Positions 10,882-20,330 of a DNA stretch of 64,000 nucleotides are shown here, piece by piece. The DNA lies in contig NC_014121.1 in NCBI RefSeq assembly GCF_000025565.1, positions 4,922,216 to 4,986,215 of the forward strand, given 5' to 3'. A program made the translations under genes and the position numbers. A model generated the notes under the pieces. It did not search any database, had not been told where the DNA came from, and worked only from the letters and a program-made list of their open reading frames with translations. Each line of letters opens with the position of its first letter. Position 1 is the stretch's first letter. The stretch comes from Enterobacter cloacae subsp. cloacae ATCC 13047. Its GTDB lineage: Bacteria; Pseudomonadota; Gammaproteobacteria; Enterobacterales; Enterobacteriaceae.

Positions 10882-11305
10882 CTCTGAATCCCCATTCGTG
10901 ATGTCGTGTATATATTTTGTTTTATTATGGTTAAAAAGCATTCTGTACTTTTAATGCACAACGCTATTTTTACCAGTGCCTTTAATGGTTTAGCGCAGGT
11001 TTTTATCAAAAACCAGACTAAAATCTCTATTTTTCAGGCGATTAAGCAAAGATAATATTCTGAAATCAGGCAGAGATAAACAAATAAAAGTGCAGTTTTC
11101 AGCATAAAATAACGGCACAAAGCGCCGAATAAATCACTGCCATTCAGGTTAAAATTCTGCTTATTTTTCGATCCATGTGTTTTCAAACTGCACTTCGCCC
11201 TGGCAAAAAACTAATCACCTGGTAACGGGGAATAAAAAGAGGAAGCCGCTGAGCGAATAAATTGAGTACACTGCCTCTACTCAATTTGATTTGGACAAGC
11301 AGCTA
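10882..11305. other. divergent intergenic region livK / panM (about 420 bp, no gene)
   Basis: An AT-rich stretch with the livK promoter and leader on the minus strand and the panM promoter on the plus strand. A small hairpin GGTTTTT-ATC-AAAAACC sits at 10998-11014, and a 10-bp inverted repeat lies at 11259-11287. E. coli liv genes are controlled by Lrp and leucine; AT-rich tracts here would suit Lrp, but no specific site can be defended by eye. No ORF of coding character is seen. Confidence 0.6.
11259..11287. repeat. perfect 10-bp inverted repeat just upstream of panM
   Basis: AAATTGAGTA (11259-11268), nine-base spacer CACTGCCTC, then TACTCAATTT (11278-11287). The second arm ends 18 bases before the panM ATG, so it is either an operator overlapping the promoter or a hairpin in the 5' leader. 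There is no U-run, which argues against a terminator. Confidence 0.8.
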
Positions 11306-11695
11306 ATGAAACTGACTATCGTTCGTCTGGTGACCTTTAGCGACCAGGATCATATCGACCTGGGCAAGATCTGGCCGGAATATTCCCCTTCGTCGCTGAG
11401 CGTTGACGAAACCCACCGTATTTATGCCGCGCGCTTCAACGAGCGTCTGCTGGCTGCTGTGCGCGTGACGCTGAGCGGCACGGAAGGGGCGCTGGACTCT
11501 CTGCGCGTGCGCGACGTCACCCGTCGTCGCGGCGTAGGACAGTACCTGATTGAAGAAGTGATCCGTGAAAACCCGAGCATTACCTCCTGGTGGATGGCCG
11601 ACGTAGGCGTGGAGGACCGTAGCGTGATGGCGGCGTTTATGCAGGCGTTAGGGTTTACGGCGCAGAAAAATGGGTGGGAGAAGCGTTTGGGGTGA
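11306..11695 (+). CDS. panM: aspartate 1-decarboxylase maturation factor PanM (PanZ)
   Basis: GNAT-fold protein that binds the PanD zymogen and triggers its self-cleavage to make the pyruvoyl cofactor; with CoA bound it also inhibits PanD, so it regulates beta-alanine and CoA synthesis. The ATG at MKLTIVRLV gives 129 residues (E. coli 127). The CoA-binding loop RRRGVGQYL near 71-79 and WEKR C-terminus are conserved. The in-frame TTG five codons earlier is unlikely to be the start. It sits alone between livK and livJ. Confidence 0.93.
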   Translation: MKLTIVRLVTFSDQDHIDLGKIWPEYSPSSLSVDETHRIYAARFNERLLAAVRVTLSGTEGALDSLRVRDVTRRRGVGQYLIEEVIRENPSITSWWMADVGVEDRSVMAAFMQALGFTAQKNGWEKRLG

Positions 11696-11698
11696 ATT

Positions 11699-11809
11699 GT
11701 GCGGCCTGATGCCCTCACCCTAACCCTCTCCCACAGGGAGAGGGCATTGCCCGGTTTTCTCCCTCTCACTGTGGGAGAGGGCCGGGGTGAGGGGGGTATC
11801 AACCCGCAC
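11699..11809. repeat. palindromic repeat, copies 2 and 3 in head-to-head arrangement
   Basis: A direct copy (11699-11744: GCCCTCACCCTAACCCTCTC then CCACAGGGAGAGGG) is followed by an inverted one (about 11758-11809, read on the minus strand as GTGCGGGTTGATACC, CCCCTCACCCCGGCC, CTCTCCCACAG). The pair fills the whole gap between the convergent 3' ends of panM and livJ and may act as a two-way terminator. Confidence 0.85.
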
Positions 11810-11814
11810 CAGCA

Positions 11815-12915
11815 TTATTTTGCGTCAGTAGCAGTACCGTTGGCATGCCAGTCAAACACGCCGAACTCGAAGCCCTTCAGATCGCCCTTCTCATCCCAGG
11901 AGAGCGGCCCCATCACGGTATCAACAGAGTTCGCTTTCAGCCAGGTGGCAATCTCAGCCGGATCGGCTGACTGGTTCAGACCCGCCTGCAGAGACTGCAG
12001 TGCTGCGTAGGTTGTCCAGACGAACGCGCCGCTTGGATCCTGTTTCTTCGCCTTAATGGCATCTACAATCGGTTTGTTCGCAGGGACCTGGTCGTAGTTC
12101 TTCGGCTTGGTCACCAGCAGGCCTTCCGCAGACTCACCGGCAATGTTAGACAGGGAAACGTTCGCCACCCCTTCCGGCCCCATGAACTGGGTTTTCAGAC
12201 CCGCTGCACGAGCCTGACGCAGGATCTGCCCCATTTCCGGGTGGTAGCCACCGTAGTAAACGAAGTCGATATTCTCTTTCTTCAGACGCGCCACCAGGGT
12301 AGAGAAGTCTTTCTCACCGGCGGTGATACCATCAAAGAACACGACGTCAGCATTCGCTTTCTTCAGGTTGTCCTGCACGGAGCGCGCCAGACCTTCACCG
12401 TACTGCTGTTTGTCATGAACGATCGCGATACGCTTCGGCTTCACTTTTTCGACAATGTATTTGGCGGCAGTTGGGCCCTGATCGGAGTCCAGACCGGTGG
12501 TGCGCAGGATCAGCTTATAGCCGCGCGACGTCAGCTCCGGTGCCGTTGCCGCCGGGGTGATCATCAGGATGCCTTCGTCTTCGTAGATATCAGACGCAGG
12601 CTGGGTGGAAGAGGAGCACAGGTGACCGATAACGTATTTGATGCCGTCGTTCACTACTTTGTTCGCCACGGCAACCGCTTGTTTCGGGTCACAGGCATCA
12701 TCATATTTTACGATCTGCAGTTTTTCGCCTTTGATACCGCCCTTCGCATTAATATCGGCAACCGCCTGCTCTGCGCCCGTAAATTCCTGGTCGCCATACT
12801 GTGCTACCGGACCGGACATCGCGCCCACCACGGCCACTTTAATATCGGCCTGCGCCATGGTGCTGAATGCCAACGCGATACATCCTGCCAGTAACGCTTT
12901 ACCCTTCATGTTCAT
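11815..12915 (-). CDS. livJ: branched-chain amino acid periplasmic binding protein LivJ
   Basis: Periplasmic receptor for leucine, isoleucine and valine that delivers to LivHMGF. The ATG at MNMKGKALL gives 366 residues (E. coli 367), with signal peptide ending STMAQA before [13 protein letters not shown]. Conserved CDPKQAV and [11 protein letters not shown] blocks hold the disulfide pair. It is a separate transcription unit from livK, with its own upstream region (12916-13111 side shared with the transaminase 3' end). Earlier in-frame ATG at 12930 is ignored for lack of homology. Confidence 0.95.
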   Translation of the reverse strand: MNMKGKALLAGCIALAFSTMAQADIKVAVVGAMSGPVAQYGDQEFTGAEQAVADINAKGGIKGEKLQIVKYDDACDPKQAVAVANKVVNDGIKYVIGHLCSSSTQPASDIYEDEGILMITPAATAPELTSRGYKLILRTTGLDSDQGPTAAKYIVEKVKPKRIAIVHDKQQYGEGLARSVQDNLKKANADVVFFDGITAGEKDFSTLVARLKKENIDFVYYGGYHPEMGQILRQARAAGLKTQFMGPEGVANVSLSNIAGESAEGLLVTKPKNYDQVPANKPIVDAIKAKKQDPSGAFVWTTYAALQSLQAGLNQSADPAEIATWLKANSVDTVMGPLSWDEKGDLKGFEFGVFDWHANGTATDAK

Positions 12916-13111
12916 CCTGAGATTCCCCATTATTATGGTTATTACGATTGTTGTGATGTTGTTGTGTAGCGCTTTATTTCAGTTATAGGTATACCAGTCG
13001 CGCTTTTTCAGCATACTCTGCTAAAACATACCCCATTTTTATGATTTTGGAATAGCAAATTTGAAATGAATATATGATAGGCCCGGCAGGAATTTCACCG
13101 GGCTTCTGGCT

Positions 13112-14377
13112 TTAACGAGTCAGCGACGCAGAAATAATGTCCAGCGCTTTACGGAACTGCACTTCAGGGATTGTGAGCGGATAGAGGAAACGGATGACGT
13201 TACCGTACACGCCGCAACTCAGAAGCAGAAGGCCTTCCTGCAGGGCTCGCTCCTGAACCTGACGGGTGAATTCCGGTGACGGCAGCCCGGATTGCGGATC
13301 GTTAAACTCCACCGCCACCATTGAGCCTTGTGCGCGGATATCCGCGATATATGGACAATGTTCCTTCGCTTTGTTCAGTACTTCCACCAGATGATGACCC
13401 AGGTGCGCCGAGCGCGTGCAAAGATCGTCTTCATCAATCACGTCCAGCACGGCATGTGCGGCGGCGATCGCCAGTGGGTTACCGGCGTAGGTACCGCCCA
13501 GTCCGCCAGGCGCAGGCGCGTCCATCACCTCGGCGCGGCCCGACACCGCCGAGAGCGGCATGCCACCCGCCAGGCTTTTCGCCATGGTGATCAGATCCGG
13601 CTTCACGCAGTGGTGTTCCATCGAGAACAGTTTTCCGGTACGCGCAAAACCGCTTTGCACCTCATCGGCGATCAGCAAAATACCGTGGGTATCGCACAGG
13701 GCGCGCAAGGCCTGCATAAAATCCGCCGGTGCAATGTTGAAACCGCCCTCACCCTGAACCGGTTCAAGAATAATGGCCGCGACCTGGTCCGGGGCAATGT
13801 CCGCTTTGAAGATACGCTCCAGGCTTTTTAATGCCTCCGCCGTACTGACACCGTGCAGTTCATTGGGGTATTGGGCGTGATATACCGAGCCAGGAAACGG
13901 CCCGAAACCCAGCTTGTAAGGGGCAACTTTCCCCGTCAGCGCCATGGTCATCGAGGTGCGTCCATGAAAAGCACCGCCAAAGGCGATCAGGCCAGGGCGT
14001 CTGGTGTATGCGCGGGCAATTTTTACCGCGTTTTCGACGGCTTCTGCCCCCGTTGAGAAGAAGGCGGTTTTGGCCGGGCCGTCAATCGGCACACGCGCGT
14101 TGATTCGCTCGGCAAGCGACACATAGCCTTCGTACGGCACAATCTGGTACGCCGTGTGGGTGAAGGCATGAAGTTGTTTTTCAATGGCGGAAATGATTTT
14201 TGGATGGCGATGCCCGGTGTTCAGCACCGCTATTCCGGCGGCAAAGTCGATATACTCGTTGCCCTCGACGTCCCACACCGTGGCGTTTTCAGCTTTTTCG
14301 GCATAGAAGTTACACATCACGCCGATGCCGCGCGGCGTCGCCTGTAAACGCCGGTCGTTCAGTTCGTTATTTTTCAC
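13112..14377 (-). CDS. gabT: 4-aminobutyrate--2-oxoglutarate transaminase (GabT/PuuE type)
   Basis: Class III PLP-dependent aminotransferase of 421 residues that moves the amino group of GABA to 2-oxoglutarate, giving succinate semialdehyde. The family signature appears in order: GTYAGNPLA, STGAEAVENAVKIAR near 107-121, EPVQGEGGFN, IADEVQSGFARTG, and the PLP lysine in MAKSLAGGMPLS near 267. Length and sequence are nearer to PuuE than to classical GabT. The start is GTG at 14377 after AGGGGGACAGG. It stands alone, without succinate semialdehyde dehydrogenase or a GABA permease. Confidence 0.85.
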   Translation of the reverse strand: MKNNELNDRRLQATPRGIGVMCNFYAEKAENATVWDVEGNEYIDFAAGIAVLNTGHRHPKIISAIEKQLHAFTHTAYQIVPYEGYVSLAERINARVPIDGPAKTAFFSTGAEAVENAVKIARAYTRRPGLIAFGGAFHGRTSMTMALTGKVAPYKLGFGPFPGSVYHAQYPNELHGVSTAEALKSLERIFKADIAPDQVAAIILEPVQGEGGFNIAPADFMQALRALCDTHGILLIADEVQSGFARTGKLFSMEHHCVKPDLITMAKSLAGGMPLSAVSGRAEVMDAPAPGGLGGTYAGNPLAIAAAHAVLDVIDEDDLCTRSAHLGHHLVEVLNKAKEHCPYIADIRAQGSMVAVEFNDPQSGLPSPEFTRQVQERALQEGLLLLSCGVYGNVIRFLYPLTIPEVQFRKALDIISASLTR

Positions 14378-14457
14378 CCTGTCCCCCTGAGAAAGTCGCC
14401 TGCTTAGCGCATCAGTAAGTGTTTGCCAGGGGGGAGAAATTCGCCAGAGCGGGCGCT

Positions 14458-14494
14458 AAAAAAACAAAACCCCCGGATTCGCATCCAGGGGCTC
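14458..14494 (-). terminator. intrinsic terminator of rpoH
   Basis: On the minus strand GAGCCCCTGGAT-GCGA-ATCCGGGGG forms a strong stem (one G-U pair) followed by TTTTGTTTTTTT, about 20 bases after the rpoH stop. Confidence 0.9.
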
Positions 14495-14513
14495 TCGTCA
14501 TACTTCGCGGAAA

Positions 14514-15371
14514 TTACGCTTCAATCGCGGCGCGAAGTTTTTTCATGGCGTTCTTTTCAAGCTGACGCACACGTTCAGCGGACACGCCGTAGCGGTCGGC
14601 CAGCTCCTGCAGCGTGGACTTGTTGTCTTCGTCCAGCCAGCGGGCACGGATAATATCCTGGCTACGCTCGTCAAGGCCTTCCATCGCATAGCTCAGCTTG
14701 TTCGCGGCCTGATCTTCCCAGTTGTCCTCTTCAATGCCGTCAGCAAAGTTAGAGGTCTTATCCTGCAGATACAGTACCGGCGCCATTGGCTGGCTGTCGG
14801 ACGCATCGTCATCGGAAGACATGTCAAAAGTCATGTCCTGCGCGGCCATACGGGATTCCATCTCACGCACGTCTTTGCTGGAAACACCCAGCTCGCGCGC
14901 CACCATTTCTACTTCATCCTGATTGAACCAGCCCAGACGCTGCTTGGTTTTACGCAGGTTGAAGAAGAGTTTGCGTTGCGCTTTTGTCGTGGCGACTTTC
15001 ACGATACGCCAGTTGCGCAGCACGTATTCGTGAATCTCTGCTTTGATCCAGTGCACAGCGAAGGAGACCAGTCGTACACCCACTTCCGGGTTAAAACGAC
15101 GTACAGCCTTCATCAGGCCGATGTTACCTTCCTGAATCAAGTCCGCCTGCGGCAGGCCATAGCCCGCATAATTACGAGCAATGTGAACAACAAAGCGCAG
15201 GTGAGACAGGATCAGCTTTTTCGCTGCTTCCAGATCGCCCTGGTAATGCAGCTTTTCAGCAAGCTCCTTTTCTTCCTCGGCCGTTAACATCGGCCAGGTG
15301 TTCGCAGCCCGGATATACGATTCCAGGTTACCAACAGGGGCTAAAGCTAAAGTTTGCATTTCTTTGGTCAT
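14514..15371 (-). CDS. rpoH: heat-shock sigma factor RpoH (sigma 32)
   Basis: Directs RNA polymerase to heat-shock promoters. The 285-residue protein has sigma region 2 (NLRFVV-type [36 protein letters not shown]), the RpoH box [12 protein letters not shown] near 132-143, and region 4 ([19 protein letters not shown]). It is one residue longer than E. coli sigma 32, within the SSDDD linker. The 5' end of the mRNA is expected to act as an RNA thermometer as in E. coli; this was not folded here. Confidence 0.97.
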   Translation of the reverse strand: MTKEMQTLALAPVGNLESYIRAANTWPMLTAEEEKELAEKLHYQGDLEAAKKLILSHLRFVVHIARNYAGYGLPQADLIQEGNIGLMKAVRRFNPEVGVRLVSFAVHWIKAEIHEYVLRNWRIVKVATTKAQRKLFFNLRKTKQRLGWFNQDEVEMVARELGVSSKDVREMESRMAAQDMTFDMSSDDDASDSQPMAPVLYLQDKTSNFADGIEEDNWEDQAANKLSYAMEGLDERSQDIIRARWLDEDNKSTLQELADRYGVSAERVRQLEKNAMKKLRAAIEA

Positions 15372-15467
15372 TCATTCCTCTCAATGTTTCTTCTGGTCCA
15401 GGTTGTCCCCATCAGGCAACAACCATGCCAAAGCGTTTGAGCAACGAGATTAGCATTCACTCTTTTA

Positions 15468-15495
15468 TCAGACAGTGATTTTATCCACAAGTTCC
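15468..15495 (-). promoter_or_regulatory. sigma-E promoter of rpoH (P3-like), overlapping a DnaA box
   Basis: Minus strand reads GGAACTT, 16 bases, then TCTGA, the sigma-E consensus layout; E. coli rpoH P3 has nearly the same sequence. The plus strand of the same stretch carries TTATCCACA (15481-15489), a perfect DnaA box, directly in the spacer and -35. Envelope stress and DnaA could therefore compete here. Confidence 0.85.
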
Positions 15496-15622
15496 AGGTG
15501 CAACGGTGAATAAATTACGCACAAAATGTGACATGGAGATGATAACAGGGGAAGAGACAACAGGGACGCTTTCCCTGCAGAGCGAACATCTCGGTGCAGG
15601 GAAAGATTATATCACGCTTTTC

Positions 15623-16678
15623 TTAGTCGGGAGTAAAGTGGCGTAAATGTTGAACCGTCGCCAGCCATGCTGCCACCCAGCCAATCATGGAGCAAACCAG
15701 CAGCAGAAGAAGGCACTCATCGAACCCTAAGCCACTGATATCAAACTTAGTTCCGAAGACCTGCGCCACCTCGGTCACGGCGGAGGAGAGCCGCATCACC
15801 AAAATTTCTGACAATATCAGTGAAAGAAATGCGCCGGAAAAACCGAGCAATGCGCCGCCGTAAAGGAACGGACGCAGGATGAAGCCATCCGTCGCACCAA
15901 TCAGCTTTTGCACGTTGATGGTATCGCGGCGGGCGAAAATGCTCAGGCGCACGCTGTTACCGATGACGAGGAACACCGCCGCCACCATCAGCACGCCAAT
16001 CATCGCCGACACGCGCCCCACCAGCCCGGTCAGTGCGGCAAGTCGCGCAAACCAGCTGTCGTCCATACGCACTTCATCAATGCCTTTAATGGTAGAGATG
16101 CGGTCGCGCAGCGTATTAAGTGAATCCGTTCCCTGGAAGTCGAGCTTCGGGATCACCACCGCCACGGCCGGCAGCGGGTTCTCTTCGAGCATATCCAGCG
16201 CGCCGCCAAAGCCTGACCAGTTACGGAACTCACCCAGCGCTTCTTCGCGGGAAAGGTAGTTCACCTTCTCCACGCCCTTCTCGGCCTGGATTTGCCCCAC
16301 CACCTGCGCCGCGGCGTTATCGTCGAGCGCTTTGTCCAGATAGACCGTGATCTGCGGAGACGGATAATACTGCGACGCCGCCTGATTCACGTTCTTATAA
16401 ACCATATAGCAGACGCTTGGCAGCGTCAGCGAAATGGCGATAACCATCACCGTCAGGAACGTCGCCAGCGGTTTACTTTTCAGATCCTGCAACGCGCCGT
16501 GGAAGGCGTAGCGTACCTGTTCATTGAACACGTTGGTTTTGCGGGAGTTTGGCTTCGGCGCGGCTTTCGCCCGCTTCGGCGCATTACGGTTACCGTCACC
16601 GCCACCCTGCGGCTTACGGAAACGGTCAAACCGGTTCCCGAACTGCCGAATCTGGTTCATTGCATCACGCTTGTTCAC
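15623..16678 (-). CDS. ftsX: cell division protein FtsX
   Basis: Membrane half of the FtsEX complex, which activates septal peptidoglycan hydrolysis through EnvC in the periplasm. The 351-residue protein has a cytoplasmic basic N-terminus ([13 protein letters not shown]), a first membrane span near 75-98, a periplasmic domain ([14 protein letters not shown] onward), then three spans at the C-terminus including [16 protein letters not shown]. The start is GTG at 16678 and overlaps ftsE by 14 bases. Confidence 0.96.
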   Translation of the reverse strand: MNKRDAMNQIRQFGNRFDRFRKPQGGGDGNRNAPKRAKAAPKPNSRKTNVFNEQVRYAFHGALQDLKSKPLATFLTVMVIAISLTLPSVCYMVYKNVNQAASQYYPSPQITVYLDKALDDNAAAQVVGQIQAEKGVEKVNYLSREEALGEFRNWSGFGGALDMLEENPLPAVAVVIPKLDFQGTDSLNTLRDRISTIKGIDEVRMDDSWFARLAALTGLVGRVSAMIGVLMVAAVFLVIGNSVRLSIFARRDTINVQKLIGATDGFILRPFLYGGALLGFSGAFLSLILSEILVMRLSSAVTEVAQVFGTKFDISGLGFDECLLLLLVCSMIGWVAAWLATVQHLRHFTPD

Positions 16679-17336
16679 CGTGCCCTCCGTGCAAATGCCC
16701 GTCGCTCAGGGTCAGCATGCGGTACGAACGGCGGGAAATGAGCCCGATGTCGTGCGTCGCCATCAATACCGTCACCCCAACGCGGTTGAATTCCTCAAAC
16801 AGACGCAAAATCCCTTCAGAAAGGGCGTCGTCCAGGTTACCGGTCGGTTCATCCGCCAGCAATACCGCAGGCTTGTTCACCACCGCACGGGCAATGCCCA
16901 CACGCTGCTGTTCACCGCCGGAGAGCTGGATCGGAAAGTTCTTCGCTTTGTCCAGCAGCCCGACCTTATCCAGCGCCGCAGAGACGCGACGGCGGATATC
17001 ATCATAGCTGGCACCGGCAATAATCAGCGGGATCGCCACGTTATCGAAAACGGTGCGATCCATCAGCAGGTGGTGATCCTGGAAAATCATCCCGATCTGG
17101 CGACGCAGGAACGGCACTTCGCGGTTCTTAAGACGGCTAATTTCATGGCCGCTGAACCAGATTTTCCCGGCGCTTGGCCGTTCAATCCCACAGATAAGCT
17201 TGAGCAGGGTACTTTTCCCCGCGCCGGAATGGCCGGTCAGGAATGCCATCTCGCCTGGCTGCAGGTGGAAGGTCACCCCCTGCAGCGCTTGTCTCCCACC
17301 GAGATAGGCCTTGCTGACGTGTTCAAAGCGAATCAT
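16665..17336 (-). CDS. ftsE: cell division ATP-binding protein FtsE
   Basis: ATPase of FtsEX, 223 residues. Walker [10 protein letters not shown] lies near 35-43, signature [13 protein letters not shown] near 137-149, Walker [13 protein letters not shown] just after, and the switch His in MATHD near 195. It links FtsZ in the cytoplasm to amidase activation outside. It begins two bases after the ftsY stop, in the conserved ftsY-ftsE-ftsX order. Confidence 0.97.
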   Translation of the reverse strand: MIRFEHVSKAYLGGRQALQGVTFHLQPGEMAFLTGHSGAGKSTLLKLICGIERPSAGKIWFSGHEISRLKNREVPFLRRQIGMIFQDHHLLMDRTVFDNVAIPLIIAGASYDDIRRRVSAALDKVGLLDKAKNFPIQLSGGEQQRVGIARAVVNKPAVLLADEPTGNLDDALSEGILRLFEEFNRVGVTVLMATHDIGLISRRSYRMLTLSDGHLHGGHGEQA

Positions 17337-17338
17337 TG

Positions 17339-18796
17339 TTAGTCCTCTCGGGCAAATAATGCCTCAATAAAGTCGTCCGCCTTAAACGGACGCAAATCCT
17401 CAATACGCTCGCCCACACCGATGTAACGAATAGGAATGCCGAACTGATCGGCCACGGAGAAGATCACCCCGCCTTTCGCGGTGCCGTCCAGTTTGGTCAG
17501 CGTGATCCCGGTCAGTCCTACCGCTTCATGGAACAGCTTCGCCTGGCTGACGGCGTTCTGTCCGGTGCTGGCATCGATGGTCAGCATAATTTCATGCGGT
17601 GCGTCTTCGTCCAGCTTCTTCATGACGCGAACGATTTTCTTCAACTCTTCCATCAGGTGCGATTTGTTCTGCAAACGCCCTGCGGTATCGGCAATCAGGA
17701 CATCCACATTTCGCGACTTCGCCGCCTGGATGGCGTCAAAGATCACGGACGCGGAATCCGCACCGGTGTGCTGCGCAATCACCGGAATGTTGTTGCGCTG
17801 GCCCCACACCTGCAGCTGTTCAACCGCCGCCGCGCGGAAGGTATCACCCGCCGCCAGCATCACCGATTTACCCTGCTGCTCGAACTGACGAGCCAGTTTG
17901 CCGATGGTGGTGGTTTTCCCGACACCGTTAACGCCAACCATCAGAATAACAAATGGCGTTTTGCCTTCAATATTAAGCGGTTCGTCAACTTTTGCGAGAA
18001 TTTCACCCATCTCGTCTTTCAGCAGGCCGTACAGCGCTTCGGCGTCGCGCAGCTGTTTGCGGCTCGCCCCTTCGGTCAAGTTGGCGATGATCTTACGGGT
18101 GGTTTCCACCCCAACGTCCGCAATCAGCAACTGCTCTTCCAGCTCTTCAAACAGATCGTCGTCGATCTTTTTGCCGCGGAACAGACTGATAAATCCGGAA
18201 CCTAAATTTTCTTTGGTTTTTAACAGGCTGCGTTTCAGGCGGGCAAAGAAACCTTCTTTGGTCGGTTTTTCCTGCTCCTGAACGATCTCCTCTTCGGCCT
18301 GTTCTTCCACGGGCACGACGATAACCGCTTCTTCAGCCGCCTGAGCGGCCAGCGCCTGGGCTTCCAGCTCTTCGTCGGTCAGCACCGGCTCATGTGCCGC
18401 TTCTTCTTCCACCGCGTCGACAATTTCCACGGTTTCCACTTCGGCCTGCCACTCTTCAGGGGAAACGTCCTCCGCTTTTACCTCTTCCGGCAGCGGCAAC
18501 TCTTCATGTTCGATAACGGCCTGCGGCGCTTCAGTAACCGCTTCAACAACAGGTTCTGGCTTTTCGCTCTCCTGAACCTGTTCGGTGACCTCAACCACCT
18601 CTTCAGCAAAGGCTTCAGTCTCTTCTTTGCTGTGCGCATGCTCTTCCGCTTCGACAACCGCGGCGGTTTCTACAGGCGTTTCAGGCTGAGACTGCTCTTC
18701 AACGGCTTGTTGTTCTTCGGTTTTCTGTTCTGTTTCTTGCTCTTTTTCACCGAAACCCAGCCAGGAAAAGAAGCCACGTTTTTTTTGTTTTGCCAT
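17339..18796 (-). CDS. ftsY: signal recognition particle receptor FtsY
   Basis: GTPase receptor that docks SRP-ribosome complexes at the membrane. The 485-residue protein has a long acidic N-terminal A domain (about 1-190, very rich in Glu, Val and Ala), then the NG domain: helical bundle from about 195, P-loop GVNGVGKTTTIGKLA near 290, DTAGR near 370 and TKLDG near 437. The acidic part is about a dozen residues shorter than in E. coli, a region known to vary. Confidence 0.97.
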   Translation of the reverse strand: MAKQKKRGFFSWLGFGEKEQETEQKTEEQQAVEEQSQPETPVETAAVVEAEEHAHSKEETEAFAEEVVEVTEQVQESEKPEPVVEAVTEAPQAVIEHEELPLPEEVKAEDVSPEEWQAEVETVEIVDAVEEEAAHEPVLTDEELEAQALAAQAAEEAVIVVPVEEQAEEEIVQEQEKPTKEGFFARLKRSLLKTKENLGSGFISLFRGKKIDDDLFEELEEQLLIADVGVETTRKIIANLTEGASRKQLRDAEALYGLLKDEMGEILAKVDEPLNIEGKTPFVILMVGVNGVGKTTTIGKLARQFEQQGKSVMLAAGDTFRAAAVEQLQVWGQRNNIPVIAQHTGADSASVIFDAIQAAKSRNVDVLIADTAGRLQNKSHLMEELKKIVRVMKKLDEDAPHEIMLTIDASTGQNAVSQAKLFHEAVGLTGITLTKLDGTAKGGVIFSVADQFGIPIRYIGVGERIEDLRPFKADDFIEALFARED

Positions 18797-18922
18797 CTGC
18801 GACTACACTCCTCGCGGCGCTATATACATGGAAGCTAAAAAATGATGAAATAGTCTAACACTTTACTTAATTGACATCACCGCCCGCAATCGCAGGCCAA
18901 TTGTTAACAGAGCTTTCCTGAG

Positions 18923-19525
18923 ATGAAGAAACCCAACCGCGCCCCAGCCGGTCAAATTCGTATTATCGGTGGCCAGTGGCGAGGCCGGAAACTCCCGGTG
19001 CCGGACAGCCCCGGTTTACGCCCAACCACCGACCGCGTGCGTGAAACGCTGTTTAACTGGCTGGCCCCGTCAATGGTAGACGCCCACTGCCTCGACTGCT
19101 TTGCGGGCAGCGGCGCATTAGGGCTGGAAGCCCTCTCGCGCTACGCCGCCAGCGCCACGCTGCTGGAGATGGAGCGCGGCGTCGCGCAGACGCTGCAGCA
19201 AAATCTGGCGACGCTGAAAGCCACCAACGGCAAAGTGGTGAACACCAATACGCTCAGTTTCCTCGCGCAGCCAGGCACGCCGCACAACGTGGTGTTTGTC
19301 GATCCGCCGTTCCGTAAGGGACTGCTGGAAGAGACGTTATCCCTGCTGGAAAGCAACGGCTGGCTGGCGGATGACGCGCTGATTTACGTTGAAAGCGAAG
19401 TGGAAAACGGGCTACCGCCAGTGCCGGTTCACTGGGATTTACACCGCGAAAAAGTGGCGGGTCAGGTCGCTTATCGTCTGTATCATCGTCAGGCACAAGG
19501 AGAATCCAATGCCAGTACTGATTAA
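18923..19525 (+). CDS. rsmD: 16S rRNA (guanine966-N2)-methyltransferase RsmD
   Basis: Methylates G966 of 16S rRNA using S-adenosylmethionine. The 200-residue protein shows the Rossmann SAM site DCFAGSGALGLEAL near 57-70 and the N6/N2-type catalytic motif VDPPFR (DPPF) near 131-136. The N-terminus IRIIGGQWRGRKL is diagnostic for the family. It is divergent from ftsY and overlaps yhhL by 17 bases. Confidence 0.96.
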   Translation: MKKPNRAPAGQIRIIGGQWRGRKLPVPDSPGLRPTTDRVRETLFNWLAPSMVDAHCLDCFAGSGALGLEALSRYAASATLLEMERGVAQTLQQNLATLKATNGKVVNTNTLSFLAQPGTPHNVVFVDPPFRKGLLEETLSLLESNGWLADDALIYVESEVENGLPPVPVHWDLHREKVAGQVAYRLYHRQAQGESNASTD

Positions 19526-19790
19526 TCTGGGACGTTTGCTGATGCTGTGCGTCTGGGCGTTTTTACTGCTCAATCTGGTGCATCCGTTCCCGCGCCCGAT
19601 GAATATCTTTGTGAACGTGGCGTTTATCTTTACCACCTTCATGCATGCCCTGCAGATGGTGATGCTGAAAAACGGCTTGCCAAAAGACGGCCCGCAGATG
19701 ACCGGCTGGCAGCAGCTGCGCGTGTTTATTTTCGGCGTGTTTGAACTGCTGGTGTGGATGAAGAAGTTTAAGGCGCAGGTGAAGAAGTAA
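19509..19790 (+). CDS. yhhL: DUF1145 family small membrane protein YhhL
   Basis: A 93-residue protein with two hydrophobic stretches (LGRLLMLCVWAFLLLNLV; FVNVAFIFTTFMHALQMV) and the conserved tail FGVFELLVWMKKFKAQ. Function unknown. The ATG at 19509 sits inside the last codons of rsmD and follows CAAGGAGAATCCA; longer in-frame starts would read through rsmD in another frame and are rejected. E. coli YhhL is about 89 residues. Confidence 0.85.
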   Translation: MPVLINLGRLLMLCVWAFLLLNLVHPFPRPMNIFVNVAFIFTTFMHALQMVMLKNGLPKDGPQMTGWQQLRVFIFGVFELLVWMKKFKAQVKK

Positions 19791-19791
19791 G

Positions 19792-19838
19792 GTGCGGTCT
19801 GATGCCCTCACCCTAACCCTCTCCCACTGGGAGAGGGG
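19792..19838. repeat. palindromic repeat, copy 4
   Basis: GTGCGGTCTGATGCCCTCACC then CTAACCCTCTCCCACTGGGAGAGGG, between the convergent ends of yhhL and yhhM. Confidence 0.85.
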
Positions 19839-19844
19839 ATCGTA

Positions 19845-20201
19845 TTATTCAGCCCTGAACCCTTCAAACCGCGACCCTTTGTAACTCAGCATCCCTTTCT
19901 CACCTACCGTCAGCTGATGGTACTGCTGCGCCTCCAGGCGGAAGGTCATCTCCAGGCCGCCCGTTTCCGGCTTAAAGCTCGCTTCATAGCGCATGGTCGT
20001 TCCCGCAGGGGTAACCTGTTGCTGGCGCGAGCGCCGGTCATTAAGGGGTTTTTCGCGTTTATTGCTCACCACCACGCGCTTTTGCATCAACGGCGCGGCG
20101 TCGTTATCCGCTTTCTCGCGGCGCTGCTGCACAAAACGGAACGAGGCGGCAATGACGATAATCGCCACCACGATAATGAAAAACAGCGGCATCTTGCTCA
20201 T
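19845..20201 (-). CDS. yhhM: DUF2500 family protein YhhM
   Basis: A 118-residue protein with one N-terminal membrane anchor (PLFFIIVVAIIVIAASF, residues 5-21) and a periplasmic or cytosolic beta-rich domain beginning near residue 40 (RVVVSNKREKPLNDRR). Function unknown; length matches E. coli YhhM. It has its own unit, convergent with yhhL and divergent from yhhN. Confidence 0.85.
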   Translation of the reverse strand: MSKMPLFFIIVVAIIVIAASFRFVQQRREKADNDAAPLMQKRVVVSNKREKPLNDRRSRQQQVTPAGTTMRYEASFKPETGGLEMTFRLEAQQYHQLTVGEKGMLSYKGSRFEGFRAE

Positions 20202-20330
20202 TCAACAATCCCATAAGATTATGCGGAATTCAGGATACCCTGACTCCCCCGGCATTGCCAAACGCCTGCCCGCATCACTACACTGAAGATGAAACTGATT
20301 ATTCAGCCTTAACAGATACAGGGAGTTAAT

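Noticed and set aside
13081..13103. GCCCGG/CCGGGC hairpin after the transaminase gene as a terminator
   Set aside because: The stem is only 6 bp and there is no T-run after it on the minus strand.
15481..15489. Replication origin suggested by a perfect DnaA box
   Set aside because: A single box in the rpoH promoter; no cluster, no AT-rich unwinding region, and it is a known regulatory location in E. coli.
18243..18796. Low-complexity acidic N-terminus of FtsY as a possible foreign insertion
   Set aside because: An acidic, repetitive A domain is normal for enteric FtsY and varies in length.
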